Shown here one piece after another: positions 16,764-25,620 of a stretch of DNA of 64,000 nt. The DNA comes from Photobacterium angustum. GTDB lineage: Bacteria; Pseudomonadota; Gammaproteobacteria; Enterobacterales; Vibrionaceae. The notes under the pieces are model-generated. The model ran no database searches. It was not told the DNA's origin and worked only from the letters and a program-made list of their open reading frames with translations. Each line of letters begins with the position of its first letter. Position 1 is the stretch's first letter. The stretch spans positions 16,640 through 80,639 of the forward strand of contig NZ_PYOM01000023.1 of NCBI RefSeq assembly GCF_003026365.1, read 5' to 3'. The position numbers and the translations under genes are program-made.

Positions 16764-17663
16764 TTATTTAATGCTACCGATACGATTAAAACGTACGCCG
16801 GTAGGGATCCAAGATGGAAGTAAACTATCTGCTTGTCGATCAAACTCAAAGCTGATCCAAATAGCTACCGCCTTGCCAACGAGATTCGCTTCTGGCACAA
16901 AGCCCCAGTAACGACTGTCGGCACTATTGTCACGGTTATCACCCATAACAAAATAGTTTCCTTCTGGTACAACCCACTCACCAATACCAGGACGAGGCTC
17001 ATATGCCATACGACGATCACGACGTAATGGGTTGATCAGAATATGGTGATCAACATCACCTAGTTGTTCTTTAAACTCAACTAAACGTGCCATACCTTGC
17101 TTAAAGTCACTATCAGTCATATCGGTTAATTTAACCGGTTTACATACTGAAGTACCTTTAGGTTGAATACACAGTTGCTTATCTTCACTGTAGCGAACAG
17201 TATCGCCAGGTAGGCCAACAACACGCTTAATATAATCAATCTTTGGCTGAGGTGGGAATTTAAACACCACTACATCACCACGCTTTGGCTCACCTGTACT
17301 AACGATTTTATCGTGGAAAACAGGATCTCGTAGGCCATAAGCAAATTTTTCAACCAGAATAAAATCACCTACGTATAAAGTCGGTAGCATTGATTCTGAT
17401 GGAATTTGAAAAGGTTCATAAATGAAAGAGCGGAATACCATGATCAAAGCAATGACAGGGAACATTGAACTTGCTGATTCAACCCATGCTGGCTGTGGCG
17501 CAACACTTTCTAGCGTTTTAGCATCAACTTGACCACCGGATTGTTCAGCGGCTGCAGCTATTTTTAATTGACGCTTCGGTGCCCAAAGAAACTTATCAAG
17601 TGCCCAAATGATCCCTGTTACTAACGTAGCTAGTACCAGAATCAAAGAAAAAGTGTTTGCCAT
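16764..17663 (-). CDS. lepB: signal peptidase I
   Basis: LepB removes signal peptides from exported proteins at the outer face of the inner membrane. The ATG at 17663 (MANTFSLILV) gives 299 residues, the usual vibrio length; an ATG ten codons upstream is less likely. There are two membrane helices (about 4-22 and 66-82), catalytic Ser91 in IPSESMLPTL, the general-base Lys in KIDYIKRVVGLPGD (about 146), and the box GDNRDNSADSRYWGFVP. It sits between lepA and rnc, as in E. coli. Confidence 0.97.
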   Translation of the reverse strand: MANTFSLILVLATLVTGIIWALDKFLWAPKRQLKIAAAAEQSGGQVDAKTLESVAPQPAWVESASSMFPVIALIMVFRSFIYEPFQIPSESMLPTLYVGDFILVEKFAYGLRDPVFHDKIVSTGEPKRGDVVVFKFPPQPKIDYIKRVVGLPGDTVRYSEDKQLCIQPKGTSVCKPVKLTDMTDSDFKQGMARLVEFKEQLGDVDHHILINPLRRDRRMAYEPRPGIGEWVVPEGNYFVMGDNRDNSADSRYWGFVPEANLVGKAVAIWISFEFDRQADSLLPSWIPTGVRFNRIGSIK

Positions 17664-17737
17664 GTTATCCCTTATGTTTAACCCGACCAACAAAAGAATG
17701 TTGATCTGCTCTGCCCCATTTAGAGCGTCAGAGTAAA

Positions 17738-17773
17738 AGAAAGTGCCATTTAATTAATAAATAAGCACTTTCT
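17738..17773 (-). terminator. weak terminator-like hairpin between lepA and lepB
   Basis: The arms AGAAAGTGC (17738-17746) and GCACTTTCT (17765-17773) are perfectly complementary around an 18-nt AT-rich loop. On the minus strand a short TTTT follows. It could partly terminate lepA transcription, or be a processing site in the lepA-lepB mRNA. Confidence 0.4.
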
Positions 17774-17805
17774 AATCGTTTTTGAAGCTTACTCGCTAAA
17801 GATAA

Positions 17806-19602
17806 TTATTTATCTTTACCCACATGAAGAATCGCTAAGAATGCTTCTTGAGGCAGTTCTACGTTACCGATCTGCTTCATACGCTTCTTACCTTCTTTCT
17901 GTTTCTGCAACAGTTTCTTCTTACGACTAATATCACCGCCATAACACTTAGCGATTACGTTTTTACGTAATTGCTTCACAGTCGAGCGAGCAATAATATG
18001 CGTACCAATCGCAGCTTGAATTGCAATATCAAACATCTGACGAGGGATAAACTCTTTCATTTTCTCAACAACATCACGACCACGAGATTGTGAGTTATCT
18101 TTGTGAGTAATAATAGCAAGTGCATCAACACGCTCACCATTAAGAAGAATATCAACACGTACCATGTCTGATTCTTGGTAACGCTGGAAATTGTAATCAA
18201 GTGACGCATAACCACGAGATGTTGATTTCAAGCGATCAAAGAAATCCAGAACCACTTCTGACATTGGAATATCATAAGTTAGTGCAACTTGATTGCCGTG
18301 ATAAACCATATCAACCTGTACACCACGCTTTTCAACACATAGGGTAATAACGTTACCTAAGTATTCAGTTGGTACCAGAATATTACAGCGAGCAATTGGC
18401 TCACCCATAATTTCGATATCATTTACTGGTGGTAGTTTAGCTGGGCTATCAACGTACAACATTGTGCCGTCGGTTTTCTTCACTTCATATACTACAGTCG
18501 GTGCTGTTGTGATCAGGTTTAGATCATATTCACGTTCTAGACGCTCTTGAATAATCTCCATATGAAGCATACCCAAGAAACCACAACGGAAACCAAAACC
18601 TAATGCAGATGAGCTTTCTGGCTCATAAAACAATGACGCATCATTCAGGCTTAATTTACCTAGAGCATCACGGAAGTTTTCGTAATCATCAGAAGATACT
18701 GGGAATAGACCTGCGTATACCTGAGGTTTTACTTTCTTAAAGCCAGGCAGCGCAGTTTCACAACCACCTTTTGCAAGCGTTAAGGTATCACCTACAGGTG
18801 CGCCAAGAATATCTTTAATACCACAAACAACCCAACCAACTTCACCTGTATTTAGCTCTGTTGTATCAACTCGTTTTGGCGTAAAGATACCTAAACGGTC
18901 AACACCCCAGATTTGACCTGTGCTCATGACTTTGATCTTGTCATTTTTCTTTAGCTTGCCGTTCTTAATACGAACTAAAGAAACAACACCTAAGTAGTTA
19001 TCAAACCATGAGTCAATGATTAGCGCTTGTAATGGCGCATCTGGATCACCTTCAGGTGCAGGAATTGCTTCAACAATCTTTTCAAGAACATCGTCAACAC
19101 CTAAGCCTGTTTTCGCTGAACAGCGAACAGCATCAATAGCATCGATACCAACAATGTCTTCAATCTCTTCAGCTACACGCTCAGGTTCAGCCGCAGGTAA
19201 GTCAATCTTATTTAAGATTGGCACTACTTCCAAATCCATCTCAATGGCAGTGTAACAGTTAGCAAGAGTCTGAGCTTCAACGCCCTGACCCGCATCAACC
19301 ACCAGCAATGCGCCTTCACAAGCAGCAAGTGAACGAGAAACTTCGTATGAGAAGTCTACGTGTCCCGGTGTGTCGATAAAGTTTAATTGATAAGTTTCAC
19401 CATCTTTAGCCGTGTAATCGAGCGTCACGCTCTGGGCTTTGATGGTAATACCGCGTTCGCGTTCAAGATCCATAGAATCTAAAACTTGTGCAGCCATTTC
19501 TCGATCAGAAAGGCCGCCACAAACTTGAATTAGACGGTCGGATAAGGTCGACTTACCATGGTCGATATGTGCGATAATCGAAAAGTTACGAATGTGCTTC
19601 AT
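17806..19602 (-). CDS. lepA: elongation factor 4 (LepA), back-translocating GTPase
   Basis: LepA is a ribosome-associated translational GTPase that acts in initiation or ribosome assembly and under ionic stress. At 598 residues it matches E. coli (599). It has the G1 motif AHIDHGKSTLSDR (about 11-23), G2 RERGITIKAQSV, G3 DTPGHVDFSYEV and G4 NKID (ILNKIDLPAAEPE), EF-G-like domains, and the unique C-terminal domain with KKLLQKQKEGKKRMKQIG. It is 76 bp downstream of rseC. Confidence 0.98.
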   Translation of the reverse strand: MKHIRNFSIIAHIDHGKSTLSDRLIQVCGGLSDREMAAQVLDSMDLERERGITIKAQSVTLDYTAKDGETYQLNFIDTPGHVDFSYEVSRSLAACEGALLVVDAGQGVEAQTLANCYTAIEMDLEVVPILNKIDLPAAEPERVAEEIEDIVGIDAIDAVRCSAKTGLGVDDVLEKIVEAIPAPEGDPDAPLQALIIDSWFDNYLGVVSLVRIKNGKLKKNDKIKVMSTGQIWGVDRLGIFTPKRVDTTELNTGEVGWVVCGIKDILGAPVGDTLTLAKGGCETALPGFKKVKPQVYAGLFPVSSDDYENFRDALGKLSLNDASLFYEPESSSALGFGFRCGFLGMLHMEIIQERLEREYDLNLITTAPTVVYEVKKTDGTMLYVDSPAKLPPVNDIEIMGEPIARCNILVPTEYLGNVITLCVEKRGVQVDMVYHGNQVALTYDIPMSEVVLDFFDRLKSTSRGYASLDYNFQRYQESDMVRVDILLNGERVDALAIITHKDNSQSRGRDVVEKMKEFIPRQMFDIAIQAAIGTHIIARSTVKQLRKNVIAKCYGGDISRKKKLLQKQKEGKKRMKQIGNVELPQEAFLAILHVGKDK

Positions 19603-19678
19603 GAATGGCGTGACTAGCTCGTGATTAAAATGAATGGGATCTTACGATCAAGTTGTCGGATTCTACCGAATTTAAACG

Positions 19679-20176
19679 CTACTCGCTATCTTTCGATGCG
19701 GCATTTATCAGCTTATCTGATGAAATCGGTGCGCCGAGAACTCGAATAAGGGTTGGTTTGTACGCTGAATTACTCTCTAAGCGTTTGGCATAATGCCGTG
19801 CAATCAGTAATCCTAACGTTGTCGCAATAACAGCAGAACTGATAACACCCAGTTCGTTACTCTGGGCTAAATCAACAAATATCCATTGCCCCAACCCACT
19901 GCCTAACAGTAAAAAAAGCAGCGGGAGCATGTAGATTAATAAGGCAGAGCTTAACATACTTCGCTCAGATAAGCCGATTTCAACTACCTGCCCGATAGAA
20001 AGCGACGATTGCGTCGCTATTTTTACATCATGGACACGACCAGGCATTGCTTTCGTTACAATGCCTGTTCCGCAACTATTACGTGATGCACAATGACCAC
20101 AGCTTGTTTGTTGCTGGCAACTTACCGTCACCGTTCCTTTTTCAACAGCGGTCACTGTCGCTAAAGTGCGCATCAT
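19679..20176 (-). CDS. rseC: SoxR-reducing system / sigma-E factor regulator RseC
   Basis: RseC is an inner-membrane protein implicated in reducing SoxR and in modulating sigma E. The 165-residue protein has the family's N-terminal cysteine set (C20, C26, C29, C35 in CQQQTSCGHCASRNSCG), which may bind an iron-sulfur cluster, then two membrane helices (about 78-97 and 109-128). ATG codons at residues 1 and 2 are both possible. It starts 2 bp after rseB. Confidence 0.92.
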   Translation of the reverse strand: MMRTLATVTAVEKGTVTVSCQQQTSCGHCASRNSCGTGIVTKAMPGRVHDVKIATQSSLSIGQVVEIGLSERSMLSSALLIYMLPLLFLLLGSGLGQWIFVDLAQSNELGVISSAVIATTLGLLIARHYAKRLESNSAYKPTLIRVLGAPISSDKLINAASKDSE

Positions 20177-20178
20177 GA

Positions 20179-21171
20179 CTAATTACCTTTTACTGCCTTA
20201 TTGGGTGTCCCTTTAGTGTTATCGAAAGTGACACTTTCTGCAATCTGTCTTGCTGTTGGTGGCGGAATATCGCCGACAACCGTAATTTCTTTTTTGTCTT
20301 TAACTATATTACTCAATGTTCGGCGGCCTTGACGAACAAGCTGACCGCTTAACGCATAGCTATCAATATCAGACACATATACAGAGAAGCTAAATAAGCC
20401 ATCACTATACATCCGACTTTCAACAGGACGTTCTGTCATCAAAAGACGATGGCGATCACCTGAAATTAATTTAAAGCCATCAGGTAACCATGACACTTTC
20501 CAATCAAGATTAGCTTTTTCTTGTACTGGTAATTTTACCACTTCTGGTAGTTTTACCGTTTTCAGCTTACTTAGCATTTCAGCAACTTTCGGATTAACCG
20601 CATACGAAACTGCGCGAAATTGCTCTAATAAATCACCATTTCGATCCAATAAATCAGCACGCATAACCAAATGACTTAGCTGATCAACCCATACTAAATA
20701 TGAGTAACGCTCACCGTCTTTTGGTGCAATACGGATAACATCGCAAGTAACTCCCGCTTCTCGTGCGCGTCCCATTGAAATGAAATCGTAGTAATGGGCT
20801 AACTCTTGAATATTAGCCTTCATCAGCGGCATGATAGGCGCCACTATTTTTGCACTTTTTACCGTGAATGGATCAAGACCGGGTTCAAAGTAACTAACCT
20901 CATTACCGCGTTGAATCACTTCTTGAGGTGGGCCGCTTAAGTAGAGTAAATGACTATAGCCTTGACCACCCTCTAGCGCATGTCGATAGCGCAAGGTATC
21001 AATACTGTTCTTTTTTACTCGTATGTAAGAAATTTCGTAGCTCAGCTTTTGGCTTGCCTGCTCCATTTGAAGCAACAAAGCCTCTGCCGAAGGCTTTTCA
21101 GCTTCAGCAAAGGCTTGGAGAGGCAAAAGCAAGCTGACCAATGCTATCGCACCGACCAGAATCTTTTTCAT
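20179..21171 (-). CDS. rseB: sigma-E factor regulatory protein RseB
   Basis: RseB is a periplasmic protein that binds RseA and blocks its cleavage until mislocalised lipopolysaccharide releases it. The 330-residue protein has a signal peptide (about 1-22, ILVGAIALVSLLLPLQAFA), an N-terminal LolA-like domain with YEISYIRVKKNSIDTLRYRH, and a C-terminal domain with WLPDGFKLISGDRH. Its start overlaps the rseA stop by one base. Confidence 0.95.
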   Translation of the reverse strand: MKKILVGAIALVSLLLPLQAFAEAEKPSAEALLLQMEQASQKLSYEISYIRVKKNSIDTLRYRHALEGGQGYSHLLYLSGPPQEVIQRGNEVSYFEPGLDPFTVKSAKIVAPIMPLMKANIQELAHYYDFISMGRAREAGVTCDVIRIAPKDGERYSYLVWVDQLSHLVMRADLLDRNGDLLEQFRAVSYAVNPKVAEMLSKLKTVKLPEVVKLPVQEKANLDWKVSWLPDGFKLISGDRHRLLMTERPVESRMYSDGLFSFSVYVSDIDSYALSGQLVRQGRRTLSNIVKDKKEITVVGDIPPPTARQIAESVTFDNTKGTPNKAVKGN

Positions 21172-21827
21172 TAATCTGCCACAGAATTATGTTGTTTAAG
21201 TAAAGAGTGATCAAGGCTGCCGTCTTGCGCATTAAAACGCAACTGCAACTCATAATCTTGCAACATGGAGTTAATACGACGACGTTGCTCCATCAACTGC
21301 GCTTCAGTTGGTGCACGATCCGTATTACTTGCCATATTAGTATTTAAACTTACCGGTTCCGCTTTACCTGTAAACGGAATCGTTTGTAACACAGGCAAAT
21401 CATTGTTAGTTGAACCTGATGAATTATCTTCACCATCATACTGCTGGACGCCAACTATAACAGCTAAAGAGACACAAGCAGCAACGGCCACTTGGCCAAA
21501 TTGAGTAAGCCATGCCGGTAACGTGCGCTTGGCTTTAAATGGTGTTGGTTGCTCTTCAATTGTTTGCGAAATTGGCTCTGCAACAACCGCAACGGGTGTT
21601 TCAGTATGGCCAACTGAATGGGCAGGTTCATCGTCTAACGCTAATGCGACATTCGCTGCAATATTCCATTCTTTGCATTGCGGAGCATCACCGCGCAACA
21701 CATCACCAATTAATGTGTAGTCACGCCATGTAAGCTCATCTTCTTTGTCAACAGTCAGCGCATTAATAATGCTCTGATCTAGCTCTTCGCCATCGAGTAA
21801 TGCCGAGATCTTTTCTTTATCAGCCAT
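21171..21827 (-). CDS. rseA: anti-sigma-E factor RseA
   Basis: RseA holds sigma E at the inner membrane and is degraded by DegS and RseP under envelope stress. The cytoplasmic N-terminal domain (MADKEKISALLDGEELD) binds sigma E, one membrane helix lies near residues 120-138 (VAVAACVSLAVIVGV), and a periplasmic C-terminal part follows. The ATG at 21827 fits the family start and has a purine-rich ribosome site; an in-frame ATG eight codons upstream overlaps the rpoE stop (TAATG) and cannot be excluded. Length 218 residues. Confidence 0.94.
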   Translation of the reverse strand: MADKEKISALLDGEELDQSIINALTVDKEDELTWRDYTLIGDVLRGDAPQCKEWNIAANVALALDDEPAHSVGHTETPVAVVAEPISQTIEEQPTPFKAKRTLPAWLTQFGQVAVAACVSLAVIVGVQQYDGEDNSSGSTNNDLPVLQTIPFTGKAEPVSLNTNMASNTDRAPTEAQLMEQRRRINSMLQDYELQLRFNAQDGSLDHSLLKQHNSVAD

Positions 21828-21850
21828 TTTTTCCACCGTTGGGTGCAACA

Positions 21851-22429
21851 TTATTGCTGCATGAGAGGACGGATACGTTTTTCAACCGCCTCACGTGCAC
21901 GGAATATACGAGAGCGAACTGTACCTACTGGACATCCCATTACCTCTGCAATTTCCTCATAACTTAGACCATCCAGTTCACGTAATGAGATTGCGGTTTT
22001 GAGATCGTCTGGTAGCGCTTCAATCGTGCTAAAAACAACCCGCTTCAATTCATCTGACAACATTTGGTTCTCAGGGTTCGAAATTTCTTTCAGCGCACTA
22101 CCACTTTCATAGTATTCCGCATCTTCTGCATCAACATCAGATGCAGGCGGACGACGCCCCTGAGCGACTAAATAGTTTTTTGCAGTATTTACTGCAATTC
22201 GGTAGAGCCATGTATAGAAGGCACTTTCACCACGGAATGTTGGCAACGCTCGGTACGCTTTAATAAACGCTTCTTGCGCTACATCTGGTACATCACCAGA
22301 ATTACTGACATAACGTGATACAAGGTTACAAACTTTGTTCTGGTATTTAATAACCAGAAGGTTGAAAGCTTGCTTATCTCCCCGCTGTACTCGCTCAATT
22401 AATACCTGATCAGTTTGCTGCTCGCTCAT
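21851..22429 (-). CDS. rpoE: RNA polymerase sigma factor sigma-E
   Basis: Sigma E directs the envelope stress response. The 192-residue protein has ECF region 2 with DVAQEAFIKAYRALPTFRG and AFYTWLYRIAVNTAKNYL (about 50-95) and region 4 with LPDDLKTAISLRELDGLSYE and GCPVGTVRSRIFRARE (about 138-180). It heads the rpoE-rseA-rseB-rseC operon. An excellent sigma-E promoter lies about 190 bp upstream, so the gene should regulate itself, and the leader can fold into a hairpin. Confidence 0.99.
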   Translation of the reverse strand: MSEQQTDQVLIERVQRGDKQAFNLLVIKYQNKVCNLVSRYVSNSGDVPDVAQEAFIKAYRALPTFRGESAFYTWLYRIAVNTAKNYLVAQGRRPPASDVDAEDAEYYESGSALKEISNPENQMLSDELKRVVFSTIEALPDDLKTAISLRELDGLSYEEIAEVMGCPVGTVRSRIFRAREAVEKRIRPLMQQ

Positions 22430-22527
22430 TCGAGCGTGTACTCCTATATCTGTCTTTACTCAATATTGCATTAGCTAAATAAAGCCACAAATACTTACGT
22501 TAAGTGCTCTATCAAAAATGCTATATC

Positions 22528-22583
22528 ATGATTTGTTCGGCGTAGTAACGCTAATAAGCCGAGTGTCACCTTAAACAAATCAT
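22528..22583 (-). promoter_or_regulatory. hairpin in the rpoE 5' leader
   Basis: ATGATTTGTT (22528-22537) is perfectly complementary to AACAAATCAT (22574-22583). An inner CGGC/GCCG pair (22538-22541 and 22558-22561) extends the stem to 14 pairs, leaving a 12-nt bulge on one side and a 16-nt loop. It lies downstream of the sigma-E promoter and about 100 bp before the rpoE start, so it should be in the mRNA. It has no T run, so a post-transcriptional role is more likely than termination. Confidence 0.5.
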
Positions 22584-22617
22584 TGAGTTATGAAATATTT
22601 ATGAGCATGAGCACTAC

Positions 22618-22646
22618 TTATGACCGAGGGATAATGGCAAAGTTCC
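22618..22646 (-). promoter_or_regulatory. sigma-E-type promoter of rpoE
   Basis: On the minus strand GGAACTT (22640-22646) is followed, after 16 bases, by TCATAA (22618-22623). This matches the sigma-E consensus GGAACTT-N15/16-TCnnA. It points at rpoE and gives a leader of about 180 nt. Autoregulation of rpoE from such a promoter is well established in enterobacteria and vibrios. Confidence 0.82.
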
Positions 22647-22997
22647 TACGTCCATTAAATAATTTCGGCTTATTATGTTTATTTTTATATCACTGTGATC
22701 TATGCACGGTGTATTAAGTGAACACTATCTTACCTTAATTCACGATACTAACGGGCTTTTCAGCGTGAAAAAAGCAAAATTAATAACAAGTTTTAGGATT
22801 ATTACATAATATAACTTTTTTATTATTCACCTTTAATCGTCATTAATTCATGCGTTGACGCTAGGTATAAAAATTGTCATGCGATATATTTGAATACTTA
22901 ATCGTCTACAAAACTTATTTGTCGTACAATTTTTTATGCTAATTTGACGTGAATTTGTTAGGATATGGGCAGATAACAAAAGGATATGAGATCTCGT

Positions 22998-24608
22998 ATG
23001 AATCAGGTTCATCAACATAATTGCGATGTATTAGTTATTGGCAGTGGCGCAGCTGGTCTTTCATTAGCCTTACACCTTTCATCATCTGCCAATGTTACTG
23101 TGTTATGTAAAGGGCCTCTTAGTGAAGGCTCAACCTATTATGCTCAAGGTGGGATAGCGGCGGTATTTGATGAGTCTGACAGTATTGACTCTCATGTTGA
23201 AGATACCCTTATTGCTGGCTCTCATTTATGTGATGAAGACGTTGTTCGTTTTATTGCCGAGAATGCTAAAGAATGTGTTCAGTGGTTGATTGATGGCGGC
23301 GTACCGTTTGATCGTGAAGAATCAGATCAAGAAGGGAACCCTCGCTATCACCTTACGTTAGAAGGTGGTCATAGCCACCGCCGCGTATTACATGCCGCTG
23401 ATGCAACAGGCATGGCAATGCAGACATCACTTCAAGATCAAGCCCGTAATCATCCCAATATTACCATTTTAGAACGTCATAATGCGCTCGATTTAATCAC
23501 CGAAAAAAAGCTGAATCCAAATACCGAATCAAATCGCGTATTAGGCGCTTATGTGTGGAATCGTGATAAAGAAATGGTAGAAACACTGGGGGCTAAGTTC
23601 GTTATTCTAGCCACAGGTGGGGCTTCAAAAGTCTATCAATATACCTCGAACCCAGACGTTTCTTCCGGAGATGGTATCGCAATGGCGTGGCGCGCGGGTT
23701 GTCGTGTAGCAAACCTTGAGTTCAATCAGTTTCACCCAACCTGTTTATTCCACCCTGAAGCCCAGACCTTCTTACTAACAGAAGCACTGCGCGGAGAAGG
23801 GGCTTATTTACGTCGCCCTGATGGCTCTCGTTTTATGCCGGAATTTGATGAACGTGCAGAGCTCGCGCCTCGTGATATTGTTGCCCGTGCCATCGACTAT
23901 GAAATGAAACGTTTAGGCGCTGACTGCATGTACCTTGATATCAGTCATAAGCCAGCAGACTTTGTTAAAAAACACTTCCCAATGATTGATGAAAAGCTAC
24001 AAAGCTACGGCATTGATATCACGAAAGAGCCTATTCCTATTGTTCCAGCCGCCCACTATACCTGTGGTGGCGTTATGGTTGATAAAAAGGGTAAAACGGA
24101 TATTGATGGCTTATATGCGATAGGTGAAGTGAGTTACACCGGCTTGCATGGTGCTAACCGTATGGCATCAAATTCACTGTTAGAGTGTGTGGTTTATGCT
24201 TGGTCTGCAGCCAAAGATATTCAGGCTAAAATGGATACAATTGCCGTTCCACCAGCTTTACCAATATGGGATGAAAGTAAAGTTAGCAACTCGGATGAAG
24301 AAGTCGTTATCCAACATAACTGGCACGAATTACGTTTATTTATGTGGGATTATGTCGGTATTGTCCGTTCAACAAAACGACTTGAACGTGCCATGCACCG
24401 AATAGAGTTACTGAAAAATGAAATTACCGAGTATTACAGTAATTTCCGTGTTTCAAACAATTTAATTGAACTGCGTAACCTTGTATTAGTTGCCGAGCTC
24501 ATCATTCGTTGTGCTATTGAACGAAAAGAAAGTCGAGGTCTTCATTACACCTTGGATTACCCAGAATTAGACGATAACGCACAACCCACGGTTTTAACCC
24601 CGAAATAA
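22998..24608 (+). CDS. nadB: L-aspartate oxidase
   Basis: NadB oxidises L-aspartate to iminoaspartate, the first step of de novo NAD synthesis. The ATG at 22998 (MNQVHQHNCDVLVIG) gives 536 residues; an ATG four codons earlier lies only one base after its AGGA and was rejected. The FAD-binding motif GSGAAGLSLAL lies at about 16-26. Other signatures are STYYAQGGIAAV, the active-site HPTCLFHPEAQTFL and LRGEGAYLR, and GLYAIGEVSYTGLHGANRMA. It is divergent from rpoE, as in E. coli, and followed by a terminator. Confidence 0.97.
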   Translation: MNQVHQHNCDVLVIGSGAAGLSLALHLSSSANVTVLCKGPLSEGSTYYAQGGIAAVFDESDSIDSHVEDTLIAGSHLCDEDVVRFIAENAKECVQWLIDGGVPFDREESDQEGNPRYHLTLEGGHSHRRVLHAADATGMAMQTSLQDQARNHPNITILERHNALDLITEKKLNPNTESNRVLGAYVWNRDKEMVETLGAKFVILATGGASKVYQYTSNPDVSSGDGIAMAWRAGCRVANLEFNQFHPTCLFHPEAQTFLLTEALRGEGAYLRRPDGSRFMPEFDERAELAPRDIVARAIDYEMKRLGADCMYLDISHKPADFVKKHFPMIDEKLQSYGIDITKEPIPIVPAAHYTCGGVMVDKKGKTDIDGLYAIGEVSYTGLHGANRMASNSLLECVVYAWSAAKDIQAKMDTIAVPPALPIWDESKVSNSDEEVVIQHNWHELRLFMWDYVGIVRSTKRLERAMHRIELLKNEITEYYSNFRVSNNLIELRNLVLVAELIIRCAIERKESRGLHYTLDYPELDDNAQPTVLTPK

Positions 24609-24645
24609 ATCGTCAATATCATCCACGCAGACAAAAACATAAAAA

Positions 24646-24673
24646 GTCCCGATCAAGTATCGGGATTTTTTGT
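24646..24673 (+). terminator. terminator of nadB
   Basis: TCCCGAT (24647-24653) pairs with ATCGGGA (24659-24665), loop CAAGT, followed by TTTTTT. It lies 38 bp after the nadB stop. Confidence 0.88.
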
Positions 24674-24718
24674 ATATCCCAATAACATAAACCTCTGATC
24701 TAAAAATAACTATTCATG

Positions 24719-25135
24719 CTAACGAGGTGAAAAATACAAATACGTAAACATTTTTAAATGGCGATAATGACGTTCGGACAAACTATCACGCCAGACAATA
24801 ATCCAACGATGAGATAACCCTTCCACTTTAAAAATGATCAACCAACGGGTTAACGGACGTATATGACTCACGCTACCTAGTTGCTGTTGATAATACACCT
24901 CACCATCAGAAGAAAGTCGAAAACGCCCTTGTAATCGATAACTGTATATCGCCGAATTAAGGTATTCGTCATACAGCTTCTCACACATAATCAAAGCAAT
25001 AGGAAGAATAAGTAATGAACTTGAGAATAAGAGGAATATAGCCACACACAGGTAAGCTACCGTTAATGTGGCTATCTGTAATTTAGATGGGAATAAATAA
25101 AGATCAGCGTAATTTACTGTTGTTGTGAGCAACAA
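24719..25135 (-). CDS. ygfX: YgfX-like inner-membrane protein
   Basis: A 138-residue protein with two adjacent membrane helices (about 21-38 and 39-52) and a soluble C-terminal part with the family-like WLIIFKVEGLSHRWIIVWRD (about 98-117) and RDSLSERHYRHLKMF. It overlaps the upstream sdhE gene by 32 bp, the standard sdhE-ygfX arrangement. In E. coli YgfX (CptA) was described both as a toxin acting on FtsZ and MreB and as a partner of SdhE in flavinylation; neither role can be read from the sequence. The call rests mainly on position and topology. Confidence 0.75.
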   Translation of the reverse strand: MLLTTTVNYADLYLFPSKLQIATLTVAYLCVAIFLLFSSSLLILPIALIMCEKLYDEYLNSAIYSYRLQGRFRLSSDGEVYYQQQLGSVSHIRPLTRWLIIFKVEGLSHRWIIVWRDSLSERHYRHLKMFTYLYFSPR

Positions 25136-25364
25136 TCATATCCACCATATTCGCATGAGCTTCATTTTCACTGCGGCCGTGTTTCATCACCCATGTAAAA
25201 AGATCAGGATCATCACACGTTAATAGATTAATAAAGTCTTGCTGCTGTTGCTCTGATAGTTCATCAAAACGCTCTTCAAAGAACGGCATAATAATCACAT
25301 CTAACTCTAGCATTCCACGTCGGCATGCCCATTTAACTCGTGCTTTATCTTCCGCGCTTAACAT
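25104..25364 (-). CDS. sdhE: FAD assembly factor SdhE
   Basis: SdhE helps attach FAD covalently to SdhA and FrdA. The 86-residue protein has the diagnostic RRGM motif in WACRRGMLELDVIIMPFFEE (about 9-28) and the conserved CDDPDLFTWVMKHG (about 49-62), almost identical in layout to E. coli SdhE (YgfY). It is translated from the ATG at 25364 behind AGGTTAAAT and overlaps ygfX. ygfZ lies divergently upstream. Confidence 0.95.
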   Translation of the reverse strand: MLSAEDKARVKWACRRGMLELDVIIMPFFEERFDELSEQQQQDFINLLTCDDPDLFTWVMKHGRSENEAHANMVDMIVAHNNSKLR

Positions 25365-25620
25365 ATTTAACCTCGATAACTAGAACTAAAAACCTATTTA
25401 ATGCTGTAGATTTAAAACAAAGAGAAACAGCTATTTATAGTAGCAGTGACATCACTTCCCGACCATGCGCTTAAACAAGCAATCATTAAAGATGAGACAT
25501 TAAAACAATAAATCCCCTCTCTAGGGCTCTTGCTTGATTCCCACAGCGAGACGATGGTTAATTATTTTATTTACTTGGTATACCATGTCGTAATAATGAC
25601 AACATTCTGTGGACAGAGAT

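Larger units (their letters stand above)
22430..22997. other. long divergent intergenic region between rpoE and nadB
   Basis: 568 bp without a convincing gene. It holds the sigma-E promoter and structured leader of rpoE on the minus strand and the AT-rich upstream region of nadB on the plus strand. A 38-codon frame at 22601 on the plus strand has no ribosome site and was not called. Confidence 0.6.

Noticed and set aside
22601..22717. 38-codon frame on the plus strand upstream of nadB
   Set aside because: No ribosome site, it lies antisense to the sigma-E promoter and leader of rpoE, and the composition is not protein-like.
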